A stretch of 64,000 nt of DNA from Monosporascus cannonballus (GCA_004154925.1 QJNS01000702.1:1-64000); one strand, 5' to 3'. Counted from the first letter of the stretch, positions 24,590 to 36,437 are shown. Numbers and translations are program-made. The notes: generated from the letters alone by a model not told the origin.

Positions 24590-25290
24590 TATTCGTAAAA
24601 AACCTTAACGGAAATTTATAATTTTGCATAAATTATAAGAAATTAAATAAAATTACGAAACGAAACCGTTACCCTTTTCCGTTAATAAAAGAAACGTTAT
24701 AAACTTTATTACAAACCCGGAAATTTACAAGATTTGACGTTTAAATAATTTTTTATCGGTTACGTATCCTTTAAAAAAACAATTAAAAAATTGCATTCCG
24801 TATACGTTTTGGATTTTTCGAATAATTAATATACTTATTCGGCCTTAACAGTATACCGGCTACTTTTTAGCATTATATTAATATTACGTTAAAACATTAT
24901 TTTAATAACTTTTATTCCGCGTATATAAATAATATACTAATTTATTTGTCCGGTTTTTAAACCGATTATATAATCAAAGTTAAATTGGTATTCCGCCGTT
25001 TAACGAAAGTGAAACTAAAGCTGGACCCGGATAAATATAAATTCGCAATCCAAAAAACGAAATACCTAAAATTTATTATCGAAATAAAAATAAGCTTAAA
25101 AATTAATTTTGAAAAAATAGCCGTTATTCGGAAATAAAAGGCCTTTATTAACGTAAAAAAGGTAAAAGGTTTTATCGGGTTTGTTAACTTTTACCGAACC
25201 TTTATAAAAAGCTTTAACGGAATAACGGTTCCACTTTTATAACTAATTAAAAAAATCCTTTTCCGTTAAAAAAACGAAAAATAATAAGCC
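24590..25290 (+). pseudogene. Reverse transcriptase of element P (broken)
   Basis: Recognisable blocks in order: INYKKLNKITKRNRYPFPLI; then AYINNILIYL at 24919-24948, the Y-x-D-D box with both Asp codons changed to Asn; then from 24988 VFRRLTKVKLKLDPDKYKFA and KYLKFIIE; then about 25160-25210 VKGFIGFVNFYRTFIKSF. These are classic Ty3/gypsy motifs with missense changes explained by G-to-A. TAA codons interrupt the frame. Confidence 0.9.
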
Positions 25291-26229
25291 TTTAACCGAT
25301 TTAAAAAAATCTTTATTATAAGGTTTATTTCTATATATTAAAACCCTGAAAAAAAACAATAAAAAAAGTAAATTATTTTAGTTAAATAATTAAAAAGTAT
25401 TTATTTTAATTCGACTTATTAAAATGTTTATAATTAATTACGTATTTTTTAAGAAAATTATTATTAATTACATATAATTACGAAATATATAATAAAGAAT
25501 TATTAATTATCGTTAAAATATTAACGGAATAAAAAAAGGTTTTAAAAGTTAATTAATCCTTTTATAATTTTAATAAATTACGCAAATTTCCAATATTTTT
25601 AAATATTTGCACACTTCTTAAAAAATAAATTTATTAAGTCGATTTCCTATTTGCTTTTAATTTTGTATTTAAATATTATTTGAACAAATTAATTAATTAA
25701 TTTAATATTATATTTTACAAATTTTAAAATATATTTCGTAATAAGAAAAATATTAAACTTAAAAGGCGGATAACCCAGTTATTTAAAAAAATTAATTATT
25801 TAACGAATTAACGTAAATTTAAGAAGTTTTAATAGCTATAATTTATTTAAAGCAAAATAATAATAAATAACCGGTTATACCCCCCGGCAAAAAACTATTT
25901 CTCGAAAAAACCTTTAAGAAATATAAGATTTAAAAGTTATTAAAAATAAAATTTTAAATATAGCATATATCGCCATAGCCCAGAAATTACGTAATTTCTC
26001 CCTAATTATAAACGCGATAAAGGTTTTTATAACGAAATATTTTTTCGATTTCAAAAGTTTTTTATAATTTACACAATATATTTAAATTTTTACTTAAAAA
26101 TTATTCCGGACGTTATTAATTTAATAGGTATATAATTTCTATATTATCGGCTACCTAAAAAAAACGTTATGTTAATAATATTAATCCGTAATTATTATTA
26201 ACTGGAATAAATTTAGGATATATGCCGTT

Positions 26230-26450
26230 TCTGCTTTAATTGCAATATATATAATAAGTTATATATGTAAAAGGAAACGAAAAAAAGGTTATTACCGCTT
26301 TTATTTATTTTAAACCGATTTTATTTAGATTTTTTAATAAATTTTATAATAAAATTACCGGTAAAACCAAAAAGAACCCTTATTTTTTTATGGTATTTTA
26401 CGATCCTTTAACGAAAACGGTTATCTTAAAACCGATATTTAATATAAATA
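26230..26450 (+). pseudogene. Integrase core fragment of element P
   Basis: A + frame reads RFFNKFYNKITGKTKKNPYF then MVFYDPLTKTVILKP, resembling the gypsy integrase segment with the first catalytic Asp region and the D-R-L-T-K motif. It is damaged by stops. Placement after reverse transcriptase is as expected. Confidence 0.6.
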
Positions 26451-27496
26451 TAAAAATATAAATTTAATAATTTATTACTTATTATTAAAAATATTACGGT
26501 TTCCTTAAAAACTTAATATTTAATACAAAGAATAATTAAATAAGCAAATTCTGCATTTATTTATACAATTTAATAAGTATATAATAATAATTTAATATAT
26601 TTTTTAATTTTTAAACGGACCGAATTACCGAAAAAAGTAATTAAAAATTTGTCGTATATTTTTATTATTTTGTAAATTACGTATAATATAATAAAGTCGA
26701 ATTTTTACCAATAATATAACTAATCCTTAATAATAAAACTTTTTTTATTAAAAATACAGTTTTCTTAATTTATAAATACGATATGAAACTTATTAACGAA
26801 TTATAAATAATCCATTAATTAATTTTTAGAACGGAAAAAATTATTAATTTTATTAAAAACTTATAAAAATTATAAAATTTGTATATGTTATTATGATATT
26901 ATTATAAATCCTGATAAAATAATTAATTAATATTTTTAAAAAATAAATATTATATTTCGAAATAAAAGATTTAGTATAATTAAATTTGAAAAACCTAAAT
27001 ATCCGGTAATTATCCAGAAGATTATTGTAAATATACATTAAATATAAGATTACCGTAATTACGCCATATAATACCGTAAAATTAAATATATTATTAAGGA
27101 TATATTCGAAATTTAACTTAAATATTTTAAAATTAATAATAAAAAATATGTTATTTAACTAAATTTTAAATAATAATTAACCGTAACCGATATTATTAAA
27201 AAATGAAAAAAATACGTAATAAAACATATATTAAAGGCCGAAAATAGGTACATAAGTTGCTGTCGCAGAAAAAAGTTATTTGGAAAATGGGCAAATCATG
27301 CCAAATTAATATAAGAATTACGTAATAATTTCGAAAATATAATTGCCCTTAATAATTTCGAAAAATTATTCGAAAATAAAAATGGGGTCGGCGAAAACGT
27401 AAGGGTACGAATAAGGACAAATGGAAAAAAATATAAGCAAAGCCGCCGCCGCCTTGTCGCAGCCTTGTTATTCCCTAAGGGCGAAAAAAGGGATAA

Positions 27497-27686
27497 TGTT
27501 ATAGGCTAAAGCTTATAAGGCAGTTCGAGCTTACGGAGCAAGCTTTTTAGCTCGAACTTACCCATATATATATAAGGAGTAGCCATCTCGCTGGTAGCTA
27601 GCTATTTCTCCCTTTCCTTCTTTACCTTAAATATAAACCTTTGTTAGGCCGTATCTCCGTTCAACTTACGTATCGTGCCCGTCATA
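27497..27686 (+). repeat. 3' LTR of element P
   Basis: 190 bp, partner of 22106-22295. Less mutated than the body. The preceding 27240-27490 is unusually GC-rich for this region and contains the 3' end of the element. Confidence 0.93.
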
Positions 27687-27691
27687 ACGTA

Positions 27692-27898
27692 AATATTTTA
27701 TTTGAGGCTTAAACTATTTAAACGATTTAATTTGTTAACTCTTTAATTTTCTTAATTTTTTTTAATATAGCTTAAAAGGCTTAAGAGACCAAAACGTTTA
27801 AAAACCTTAAACCTATCATGTGATCGGTTTCTGTGTCGAGTTTAGTTTCTTCTTGCCTCGACTGTTTCTAGGCCCGCCAAGCAAGGTAGATCATAACA
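27692..27898 (-). repeat. 5' LTR of element G, second part
   Basis: Continuation of 21964-22105. It ends gatcataaca, the outer LTR end on the right. 27835-27898 is nearly unmutated (TG, CA and GC-rich words remain), unlike the matching part at 2900-2975. Confidence 0.65.
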
Positions 27899-27939
27899 GG
27901 CCTAGAAACGGTTGAGATAAAAGAAAGTTAAATCCAATA
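27835..27939. repeat. Imperfect inverted repeat at the outer end of the G LTR
   Basis: Left arm 27835-27874 (gtcgagtttagtttcttc ... gtttctaggcc) pairs with right arm 27899-27935 (ggcctagaaac ... gttaaatcc), with a 24-bp spacer that includes the LTR end. The right arm is a fragment of the same LTR family in the opposite direction, set directly before the LTR of F. Confidence 0.6.
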
Positions 27940-28334
27940 TGTTATGATCTGATATCCTTGGCACATCCAGAAACAGCTAAGATAAATGGAGTACCAAAAG
28001 ACGAATTACGTAATAGGATTATTAAGATTATGCAACATTTGCAAATAATACGATTATTTAAAATACCACGAAATCCGTAAAAACCAATATTAATAAAATT
28101 GTTACGATAAATGATTGTTTAAAAAAAATTAATAACAGTTATAAAGTATAATATATTTGGTATTTTTATTATTTAAGTAATATGAATCTATAATACGATT
28201 TCGGTATTTATAATAATTTTCATGTTACGAAACGTAATTAAATTATTTTATTACTGAAATTTTATAATATTTTTGTTAATATAAATCCGTACGAATTAAG
28301 TTTAATAATTACTTAAGATTCAAGCAGTACTATA
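27940..28334 (+). repeat. 5' LTR of element F
   Basis: Begins TGTTATGATC, contains the group block cgaaacgtaattaaattatt and the reversed hallmark taaatccgtacgaattaag, and ends near ttcaagcagtac. Its direction is opposite to the neighbouring G LTR. The end is approximate. Confidence 0.65.
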
Positions 28335-28899
28335 TTACAAACTTCTATTTAATAGTGGCGTTAAACCCCAAGTAATATCCTTTTAACAAAACTATTAACC
28401 AAGATTCAACTGTTTATTATTATGCAGTTTTAAGATAGAAATAAAAGATGCAAAAAATAAATTAAACAATTTGTAAATTAATTAACGGTTATTTTAATTC
28501 ATATTATTATCTTAAGGTATAAAGGTAAAAAAACTTTAATTTTGCGATTAAAAACGTTTGAAGCTTTTTTATTTAAATACTATTAAGGCCTAAAAATGTG
28601 TGCGTATTATGAATCGGACACTAATTATTTTATATATTATTTTTACGCAATAAGTACAAAATTATCATATGATAATTACTTTGTATATAATGACTTATTT
28701 TTCTTTTGAAGAAAAAAGGCGAATTTGAAATTAATGTTTAATATTCCTACATTGTTGTATTTACTTTAATTTAAAAATATTTAAACTAATTTATTTTTAC
28801 TGCGATTTAATACTAAAACAAAATTATATAATTACAACCCGGTATAACGATACACCGGTTATTTCGATCATTAATTTAATTCAAATATTAGAATCCATA
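28335..28899 (+). mobile_element. Element F, start of internal region
   Basis: Resembles the first 500 bases after the 5' LTR of element C (for example ttctatttaatag... and the later ttaaggtataaaggtaaaaa block), so it should be leader and early gag. It is interrupted by S at 28900 and probably resumes at 34646. Confidence 0.5.
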
Positions 28900-29088
28900 T
28901 ATGACGGCTAACAGGTTTAACCAACTATTAAACCTAAGTCGTACGGGTTTATGTTGGCAGGAATATCGTTGGATTCTGAGCAATAGATACAGTAATTGGT
29001 CACGTTTCGTAGTACCAAGAATATCTGGGGTAAAAATTGTTATTTTGCAAGCTGCTGTTATCCAAACTATGGAAATAACGAACGTATA
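28900..29088 (-). repeat. Lone LTR S, first part
   Basis: Starts tatgacggctaacagg (RIP form of TGTGACGG) with the hallmark aacctaagtcgtacgggttt. It is split at 29088 by element R, whose target copy gtata is 29084-29088, and continues at 34412. Joined length is about 418 bp. No internal region follows on either side, so it looks like a solo LTR. The open frame from 28901 is LTR sequence. Flanking 5-mers (ccata, ctaaa) do not match. Confidence 0.7.
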
Positions 29089-29251
29089 TGTCAGATATAA
29101 GGGACATCAGTTGTATGTGTATTGATAACTACTTGCAGGTGCTCTAGAACGCGCACTGCACTTTAAGGTAATCTAGTCCCGGAACATATATGTTCCGATC
29201 AGAGGGAATCTTCCGTATATGGGGTGCTAAAGCACCCCCTGCTAGCCGACA
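29089..29251 (-). repeat. 3' LTR of element R
   Basis: 163 bp, ends TG...CA intact. Contains two perfect or near-perfect palindromes: CGGAACATATATGTTCCG (29180-29197) and GGGGTGCTAAAGCACCCC (29221-29238). Identity with 34249-34411 is high. Confidence 0.95.
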
Positions 29252-29456
29252 TACCACCTTAACACCTTAAAGCATTTACGGTATTAATTATTATAATTCT
29301 TAAAACCATAATTATTTATTTTATTTTTCTTCCGGCGATTAAACTTTTTTAATTAACTAATTCCTTTTTTAAAATCTTTCGTAAAACGTTTTTCCGTTAA
29401 TCGAAACTTCGGTAATATCTATTAATCTTAATTATTTTCTAAAATATTTAAAAAAT

Positions 29457-29509
29457 TCGCGTAATAAGGCTTTCATTAAACCGTCGGCTAATATATCGTC
29501 CGTAAACAT
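29457..29509 (-). pseudogene. RNase H C-terminus of element R
   Basis: Minus strand reads MFTDDILADGLMKALLRE, matching the end of Ty1/copia Pol (usual form ..LADGLTKAL..). It places the pol end about 200 bp from the 3' LTR and confirms direction. Confidence 0.85.
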
Positions 29510-30342
29510 ATAATTCATTTTAATTAAATTTTTTTTACGGCTTATGGTGATTAATAATTATATATATTTACATATCATAATTTCGTTATTAATAAAGTAA
29601 TATCGGTATTAATAAGTTGTATAAATTATTAATTATCGTATTACATATTTAACGGTTTTATATTTAAAATAATTCTTATATTTTTAATTAATTAAAAATT
29701 AAACCAAATTCTTTTTATAATTTATGTAAAAAATAATAATTCCGTTTTTCTTATAAACATAATTATGAAATTTATTTATTGGCCCGTTTTTTTATTATTT
29801 TTTTTAAATAATTTTATAACGTAAATTTAAAAATATTTTCGGTTAATCGTAATATCTGCGAAAAAACGTCGCTGTAAATATCTAATAAATTTTACCCCCG
29901 AAATATAACGTTAACGCTTTAATTGCGATTAAGTATAATATAATTCGGTCGGCAGCTTTATAATATACGTCGTTAAAATATAAATTAAATCGGGCAAATT
30001 AGAATATTGCAAAAAATATATCGGGTCGCGTATTAAATAATACGAAAAAAATAAAAACGAATTTTTTCTAATATTTATTAATAAAGCCTAAATAAGCCAG
30101 ATTAAAATTTGGCAATAATTTAATACTAGTTATAAATATTTTTAAAAAATTATTTAAACTTTTTTTAAGTATTAAGTTAATTAACTTATTTATAAAGTTA
30201 AATTAAAATAACCAAATTCTTTTATTAAATTTATTTTTAATTACTTTAATACGGAAATATTATTATAAACCTTTATTTTTTATTAAAATATATTATTTTT
30301 ATAATTATTAAATTAATTAATGGATAAAATATTAATTTTTTC

Positions 30343-30372
30343 GTAATATACTATAATAATATCGTTTACAAA
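30343..30372 (-). pseudogene. Reverse transcriptase catalytic box of element R
   Basis: Minus strand FVNDIIIVYY corresponds to the copia YVDDIII box with the first Asp changed to Asn (GAC to AAC). Neighbouring frames contain many stops. Confidence 0.8.
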
Positions 30373-33300
30373 AAAAATAAATATCCTTTAACGAATAAAA
30401 TAATAAGGTATATAAAAAAGAAAATTAAATCCTAATTTTTTTTAAATATTTTAATAAAATCTTTTTATTATAATAAAAATAATTCCCTTAATTTATATAA
30501 TATTTTTTAATTAAAACTTTTTTTTATGTTATTAATATCTTAAAAGCATTTTTATATATATTTCGTAAAATAAATTAATATTTATAAAAACATTTATAAT
30601 ATTATATTATTTAAATTTTAAAACCTATTTCCCTTTAGCAAAAAACTAATTAACGGCCTTTTAAAATTACATTTTTTATAACTTTATAAATAAGCCTTTT
30701 CGGCTTTACGGAATAACTTCTTTAATAGATAGATATTTAATTTTTTATAACCTTACGGCAATAAAGATAAATTACGTTTATATGCCCGGTTTTATAACCT
30801 AAGTACTTTTTTATATACCAAAATATTATTACTTTTCCGATTAAGGTAATACGTATTTCGGGTAATTAACTTTTTTAAATTTCCATAACTTATCGGCCGG
30901 TTATCGTACGTACTTATAGAAAAAACTAAACGTCCTATATTAAATACGGTTTCCCACATTTTATATTCATTTCGGATAATATTTTCTTAATACGGAATAT
31001 ACGGAAAACTTACGTTTACAACCCATAAAATACTTTCGTTTTTTACCGTTACTTTAAATTAAGCAATATAAAAAAAACTTAAAATTACCTTTATTTTTTC
31101 CGTCAGCGTAATAATCGTAATAATTATTAAGGTAAACATAAATAACGGTAATATTTTAAAGCATAAAAATAATTTAAATATAATAATCGTATAAAAATAA
31201 TTAATTCTTTACGAATAAATTTGTTTTTCCATATTTAGTAAATATTTTACGTTTATACTTTTTTAAAATTATTTTTTATTTAACCGATAACTAAATTATC
31301 CTATTTAAATTTTTATTTTTTATATATAAATTAAATAATCATCGTTTTAATTAAATATTTTTATTTATCGGAATAATTTTTATAACCTTTTTTTTGTAAT
31401 ATGTAAAACCTTATTTTTTAAATCTTTAATATTACTTAAAAAGATAACCTTTTCGTTAAACCGTATATTTCGAATAATAATAACCTTATTAATTAATAAG
31501 TTCTAAATCTCGTAAATATTCATAAATGCGTAACCGACAAAATAATTAAATTACGCTTTAAAATTTAGCTTTTAAAATTTTTATTTTTTTTATAACGGTA
31601 ATTATTATAACGTAAGCCATATAACTATATGTTCGTAAATAAACTTATTAAGCCTTTCGATTAAGCATTATAACCCCGTCTTTTTACGCTAGGTAACTAT
31701 AATAAATTTAGTATAAGTTTTGCCAAAAAGATACGTATTTAGGAATACGGTTATATAAATATATTGCCGTTTTAAAAATATATATAATTAGGAACAAAAA
31801 TAACTTAGCGTTATTTCGTATTATAATCGCTTTTTCCTTAATTACACCTTTTAAACGTTTTACACCCCCGTTTTAAGCTTGGGTATATAATATTAAGAAT
31901 TTAAATTTAATATTAAAAGAAAACGATTAAAACATATTTCGGAATTAATAATTTTTTAAGATTTCGTTATCGCATTCAATTACCTATAAAAAAAACCTTA
32001 TTTTGCTTCTTTATGATTTTTACAAAATATCGGAACGTTATAATTAATATATCTTACTTTCAGTTCTTAAAATAAATATCCCAGATAAAACTTAAATATC
32101 TATTAATAACAAACATAACGTATTTATATCTTTTAAGGTTTTCTTTTAAGTTTATAAAATCGATAGCAATTTTTTATCCTGATCAACATATTCTCTTTTT
32201 TGGCTTACGGCATATTAGCCTTTTAATTTTCGCTTTATTACATATTTGGTATTCGATTATTATAAAACCTTTTAGGCGGATTCCTTTTACATAAATTTAT
32301 AACTAAACGATTATTTCGGATCCTAGGTATCCTAATTTTAGGTGCTATATAATACCGTTATTAATTCGTAATAATTTCGTTATTTACGAATTAACGTTTC
32401 GTTTATAAGTTATTAAAATTATATAAATAATTATTACGTTAATATTTTCGATACCGAATTAATTAAATTTATTTATTAATATAATAATTACCTAATTATA
32501 TATATTTCGAATATAATTATTAATTTTTTTATTATTTTATTAATACTTTTTTTTCGGAATTGCCGGAATAATACCAAATTGTATGCGAGATTTTCGCAAT
32601 AGGTTACATCATACAGATATAACATTTTCGTATTATTAGGGCTTCGAAAAACTATATCAACCTTTCCGTACCCCTTAATTGGGACGAAATTATTACTTAC
32701 GTATACCCCGTTACCTTATACGGTAAATCTGAAATTCAGAAATTTGCTAATTAAGTTAAAGATATATATTATGGACCCTAAGTCCAGAATAACTAAATTC
32801 CTTAAGGGGTAAGATAAAATGCTTATGGCGTTACGTTAATTAATAATCAAAAATTATGCTAATATTTATCGTACCTCTTTTAGGAGTTAATCTATTTTTT
32901 GTATAATAAGTTTTTCCATAATTTTCGATAAGCGGTCGATTTCTTGCTTTAAAAATTAATTAGCGGAAATTTATTCTTAAATATATATTATTACTTTGTC
33001 GTTAAAACGGAAACTTTTTAAAATTTTCTTAGGGAATACATAATAATAATTTGATAATATATAGTAATTAGTTAAGTACGTTTTATAACGGGGACCTTAT
33101 ACGTTTAATTCCTAACATTTTCGTTTATTACCGTTTCGGTCCATATAGGAACTTTTATGGCTACTTTATTTTAGCTTATGGTTTAGGGTTTTTCCTTGCG
33201 GTTAAAAATTAATATTTTTGGGATTTTCCTAATTAAGATCGTCCTAATTAAAAGAGTTTACAGGTATTTCGTAAAACGTTAAAAACGCTGCCTTAATATT

Positions 33301-33983
33301 TCGTAATATAAATATGGGATGGCCCATAAATTAATAATCCAAAAAATTAACTGCCGCTTTTTGGAAATTAATCGTACCGTTATCGATCTCGGCATTTTTT
33401 ACCATCTGGAAAATAATGGTCCATATCCTAATTATAAGGGCTAATACTGTATATAAGTTATTAATCCATATAATCGTTATTTTTATTTTTAAAATATTAT
33501 GTCGTTATTTTAAGGTTATAATTTTTTATTATTTTACGATTTATTCGTTTAATTTCTTATTAAATTTCGAAACATATTTTAACGTTTCGCAATATTTTCG
33601 TTAGGTGTTAATTAAGAGTTTGCCGTTATATACCTTACTCGATTCGCCCTGGCTAACGTACCATTTTCGTAAATTTCTTCCTGGAAAAAAACTGGTTTTT
33701 TTAATTACTGGAAATATTAACTTTCGGATTTATTTCGTAAAGTCGTTAATGTTCCTACGGAAGGTATCGTACTTCCGATTTTTGTAAATATATGTCGTAA
33801 AGTCCTGATTATAGGCTTATCTGCTTTCGGCCGTTATTTTAAGGGTATTCGTTAAATAATTGGTATAATCGATTTTTTCGGTAATTTCTCCGGAGGATAT
33901 AAATGTAAACGAAAAACCGCTTGGGGTATTAATTCGTATTGTATAGCGGATTCGTTTTTTTAGGTAAAAAGCTATATTAGGTT

Positions 33984-34199
33984 TTATAGGTTTAACAGGT
34001 TATTAAAAATTTTAATTAAGATCGATATATTCCCAAATATCGAACGCGTATGCTTTAAATTGGAATTCGCCTTTAAAGTAAACCTAATTTTGGGTCCTTT
34101 ATAAATAACAAAGGATGTTAACGATACGGTTATTATTATTATTATTATTGGCGTATTTCGATAATTATAATTAATATATAGCTGATATCGACTTAGCAA
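33984..34199 (-). pseudogene. Gag N-terminal remnant of element R
   Basis: An open minus-strand frame of 71 codons just inside the 5' LTR of R. It has no metal-binding motif. Its position, about 50 bp from the LTR, and the IYKGPKIRFTLKA stretch fit a copia Gag start, but the sequence match alone is weak. Confidence 0.45.
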
Positions 34200-34248
34200 T
34201 AATTAATTAATTAACATATACCTTAATTAAACGAATAAAACTTTTAAT

Positions 34249-34411
34249 TGTTAGATATAAGGGATATCAGTTATATGTATATTGATAACTAATTGCAGGT
34301 GCTTTAGAACGCGCATTGTACTTTAAGGTGATCTAGTCCCGGAACATATATGTTCCGATCAGAGGGAGTTTTCCGTATGTGGGGTGCTAGAGCACCCCCT
34401 GCTAGCCGACA
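34249..34411 (-). repeat. 5' LTR of element R
   Basis: 163 bp partner of 29089-29251, with palindromes at 34340-34357 and 34381-34398. CpA and TpG remain common here, in contrast with the element's interior. Confidence 0.95.
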
Positions 34412-34645
34412 GTATATATCCTATTCGTGTCTTAACCTACTTTTCCTGGCTCAATGCCGTCTGGCTCATTAAGTCCCCTTGAGCACCTTTGAACCACCTC
34501 CTGCCTCGATGGGCTCAAGCTTCCTGGACCAATGAGCCGCACTGAGCCCCTTTGAGCCAGTCACGTGATCCCTGGCTCGCATGGGCGCTACGCCTCAAAA
34601 GGCCCCGACCGTTCTTGGAGCAATCAAGCCTGTTAGGTCATAACA
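34412..34645 (-). repeat. Lone LTR S, second part (GC-rich island)
   Basis: Begins with the right target copy gtata of R. From about 34430 it is balanced to GC-rich, with repeated short words (ctggctca, tgagcc) and intact CpA/TpG. It ends gttaggtcataaca. It is the least mutated stretch of the AT-rich block and shows the pre-RIP state of this LTR group. Confidence 0.75.
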
Positions 34646-34952
34646 CTAAACCTATCTTATTCAGATTCCGATAACGGCTTCACAAATACGAAAAAAGTTT
34701 AAATACTAAATTACGAAAACTATTATTTGAGAAAGAAAACAATGTTTTAAAAAGTTTTTACGAAAAATTGGCCACGTTTATAATTAAACGTTATATTACG
34801 CATTTTTAATATTAATATAATAAATTTTATATACATTTTTATTAAATTAAGTTCTATGGTATTTAATAACATTTTATTAACAATTGCCCGGAAATTATAA
34901 TATTTTTAATAAATTGAAACATTAAAAGATTGTATGTTAACTATTATCAAAG
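34646..34952 (+). mobile_element. Probable continuation of element F
   Basis: Strongly AT-rich, no frame, between the end of S and the LTR of D. By position it should be more of F's gag leader. The similarity to element C here is too weak to prove it. Confidence 0.35.
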
Positions 34953-35304
34953 TATTACGACCTAACAAGCCACGGCCTTCAAAAACAGTCGTAACAGGAA
35001 CAGCTAAGAAAATAAAGTGAGTAAAGTAACGTGACGGATCACCAACTCACTGATGGTGAGCCAGTGAGCCGGATTATTAACTTATTAGTGATAAGCCGAT
35101 AAGCTAAAATTAAAATATATATACCTATTATTTCCATAATTTAGATAATAGTAGTTTGCATTATAACTTTGTTATTTACAATATTTTTAGCATTACGAGA
35201 CGTAATTAGTTATTATATTTATTATTTAGATTATTACGATATATTCGCTTATATAAATTTATACGATTTTGGTTGAATAATTGTTAAATCGTTTAGCCGT
35301 TATA
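34953..35304 (+). repeat. 5' LTR of element D
   Basis: 352 bp. Starts tattacgacctaacaagcc (RIP form of TGTTACGACC) and ends gccgttata (from GCCGTCACA). The following leader, tgttataagtttttattta, matches the leader of C (51427), which proves that the internal region starts here. It contains two copies of a 35-bp unit around 35037-35105. Confidence 0.85.
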
Positions 35305-36437
35305 TGTTATAAGTTTTTATTTAGGAACAAGATTAGATTGTAAGTATTATTATTGACATTATCTTTATTAACTAGCAATTAACTTGTAAGGTTTTAAAAG
35401 ATAATTTAAGCGTAAACGAAGAAAAACTATAGTGTTATTTAATTAAACAAAGGTTCTTCGACGTTTAAACATTTGAAGTAAACGCTTTATCTATTTTGAG
35501 GAGAAAAACATTAATTTAATTGTATCTATTTAATTAATACATAACAAAATCAAAAATACCGACAAAATTCTTCATATTAGAAACTTTTTTAAAAGAAATT
35601 GAATTATCTAATTAAATTTTATTAAGTAATTAAAATAATTTATAACGCTTCTATACCTAAATATTTTTAGTAATATGTTCGTAAAATTACAATTATTTTC
35701 CTTTTTTTTTATTTAATGTATTACGTTTATTTTGTAAAGAAAATATATAATTAACCGACTTATCGAGAATACGGTTATATAATTCAAGTTTATTATAAGA
35801 ACATATGATATTTTACTAACCAAATAGTAAAATATGAAAATAATATAAATACATAATAATACTAACAAATTCGAATATATATTGATATAAATTTTAAAAT
35901 AACAATTAAAAAAATAAAGGCCAAAATATATATTTAATAATTATGGTAAAAGGAATTAATATTCATTTACGACAATAAATTTATTTAAAAGCTGTTAATG
36001 TTAAATTAAAATTAAGAAATATGAATTTTTAGAAGTTTTAACAGTATAAAGAATTTTTAAAAAGACCGTTTTAAATTTAATAAACCCCAGCTTTTTTAAG
36101 TTTTATTGTTATAATAAATAAAATCAACAATTAACAACGTTTTTAATATATAAAAAATATAAAATTAAAACATAATATTATAATATTTGGTATTATACTA
36201 CGGTTTATAGAATTTAAGATTATATATGAGAGAGGGTCTAATTAAATTCAAGATTATAAATATTAAAAAGGTAACATAACGTTTATATATATTTTGTATT
36301 TGAAAAATGACAACAAAATAATTAAATACAAATATTTAAAGATTAATCTAAGGAACATTTTAAAAATAACCATAATTAACTTATTAATATAATCCGAATC
36401 TAATATAAATTAATGTTATTATAATAAGGAATTCGAT
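35305..36437 (+). mobile_element. Element D, internal part 1 (leader and gag)
   Basis: Aligns with element C from 51427 to about 52440. The last bases (ttattaatataatccgaatct) match C near 52420, just before the break. Ends with tcgat (36433-36437), the left target copy of element B. The rest of D continues at 48997. Confidence 0.75.

Larger units (their letters stand above)
22106..27686 (+). mobile_element. Element P, complete Ty3/gypsy retrotransposon (RIP-degraded)
   Basis: 5581 bp with two 190-bp LTRs and a perfect target duplication acgta (22101-22105 and 27687-27691). Pol lies on the + strand with reverse transcriptase (24590-25290) before integrase (about 26200-26450), hence Ty3/gypsy. 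Every frame is stopped. It landed inside the 5' LTR of element G, whose two halves are contiguous once P is removed. Its LTRs are unrelated to the other LTRs in the window. Confidence 0.92.
29089..34411 (-). mobile_element. Element R, complete Ty1/copia retrotransposon (RIP-degraded)
   Basis: 5323 bp, two 163-bp LTRs and a perfect target duplication gtata (29084-29088, 34412-34416). The minus strand carries Gag on the right (open stretch 33984-34199) and, close to the left LTR, reverse transcriptase (30343-30372) followed by RNase H (29457-29509). The RT sequence type and its place directly before the 3' end mark Ty1/copia. The body is riddled with stops, but the LTRs are almost unmutated. 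It is inserted inside lone LTR S. Confidence 0.93.

Noticed and set aside
22106..27686. Chromodomain in element P
   Set aside because: The 3' part (27030-27250) has a vague resemblance, but no secure W/ENTWEP-type core could be read.
28901..29125. 74-codon frame on the + strand
   Set aside because: Runs through lone LTR S into the LTR of R; an artefact of low mutation, not a gene.
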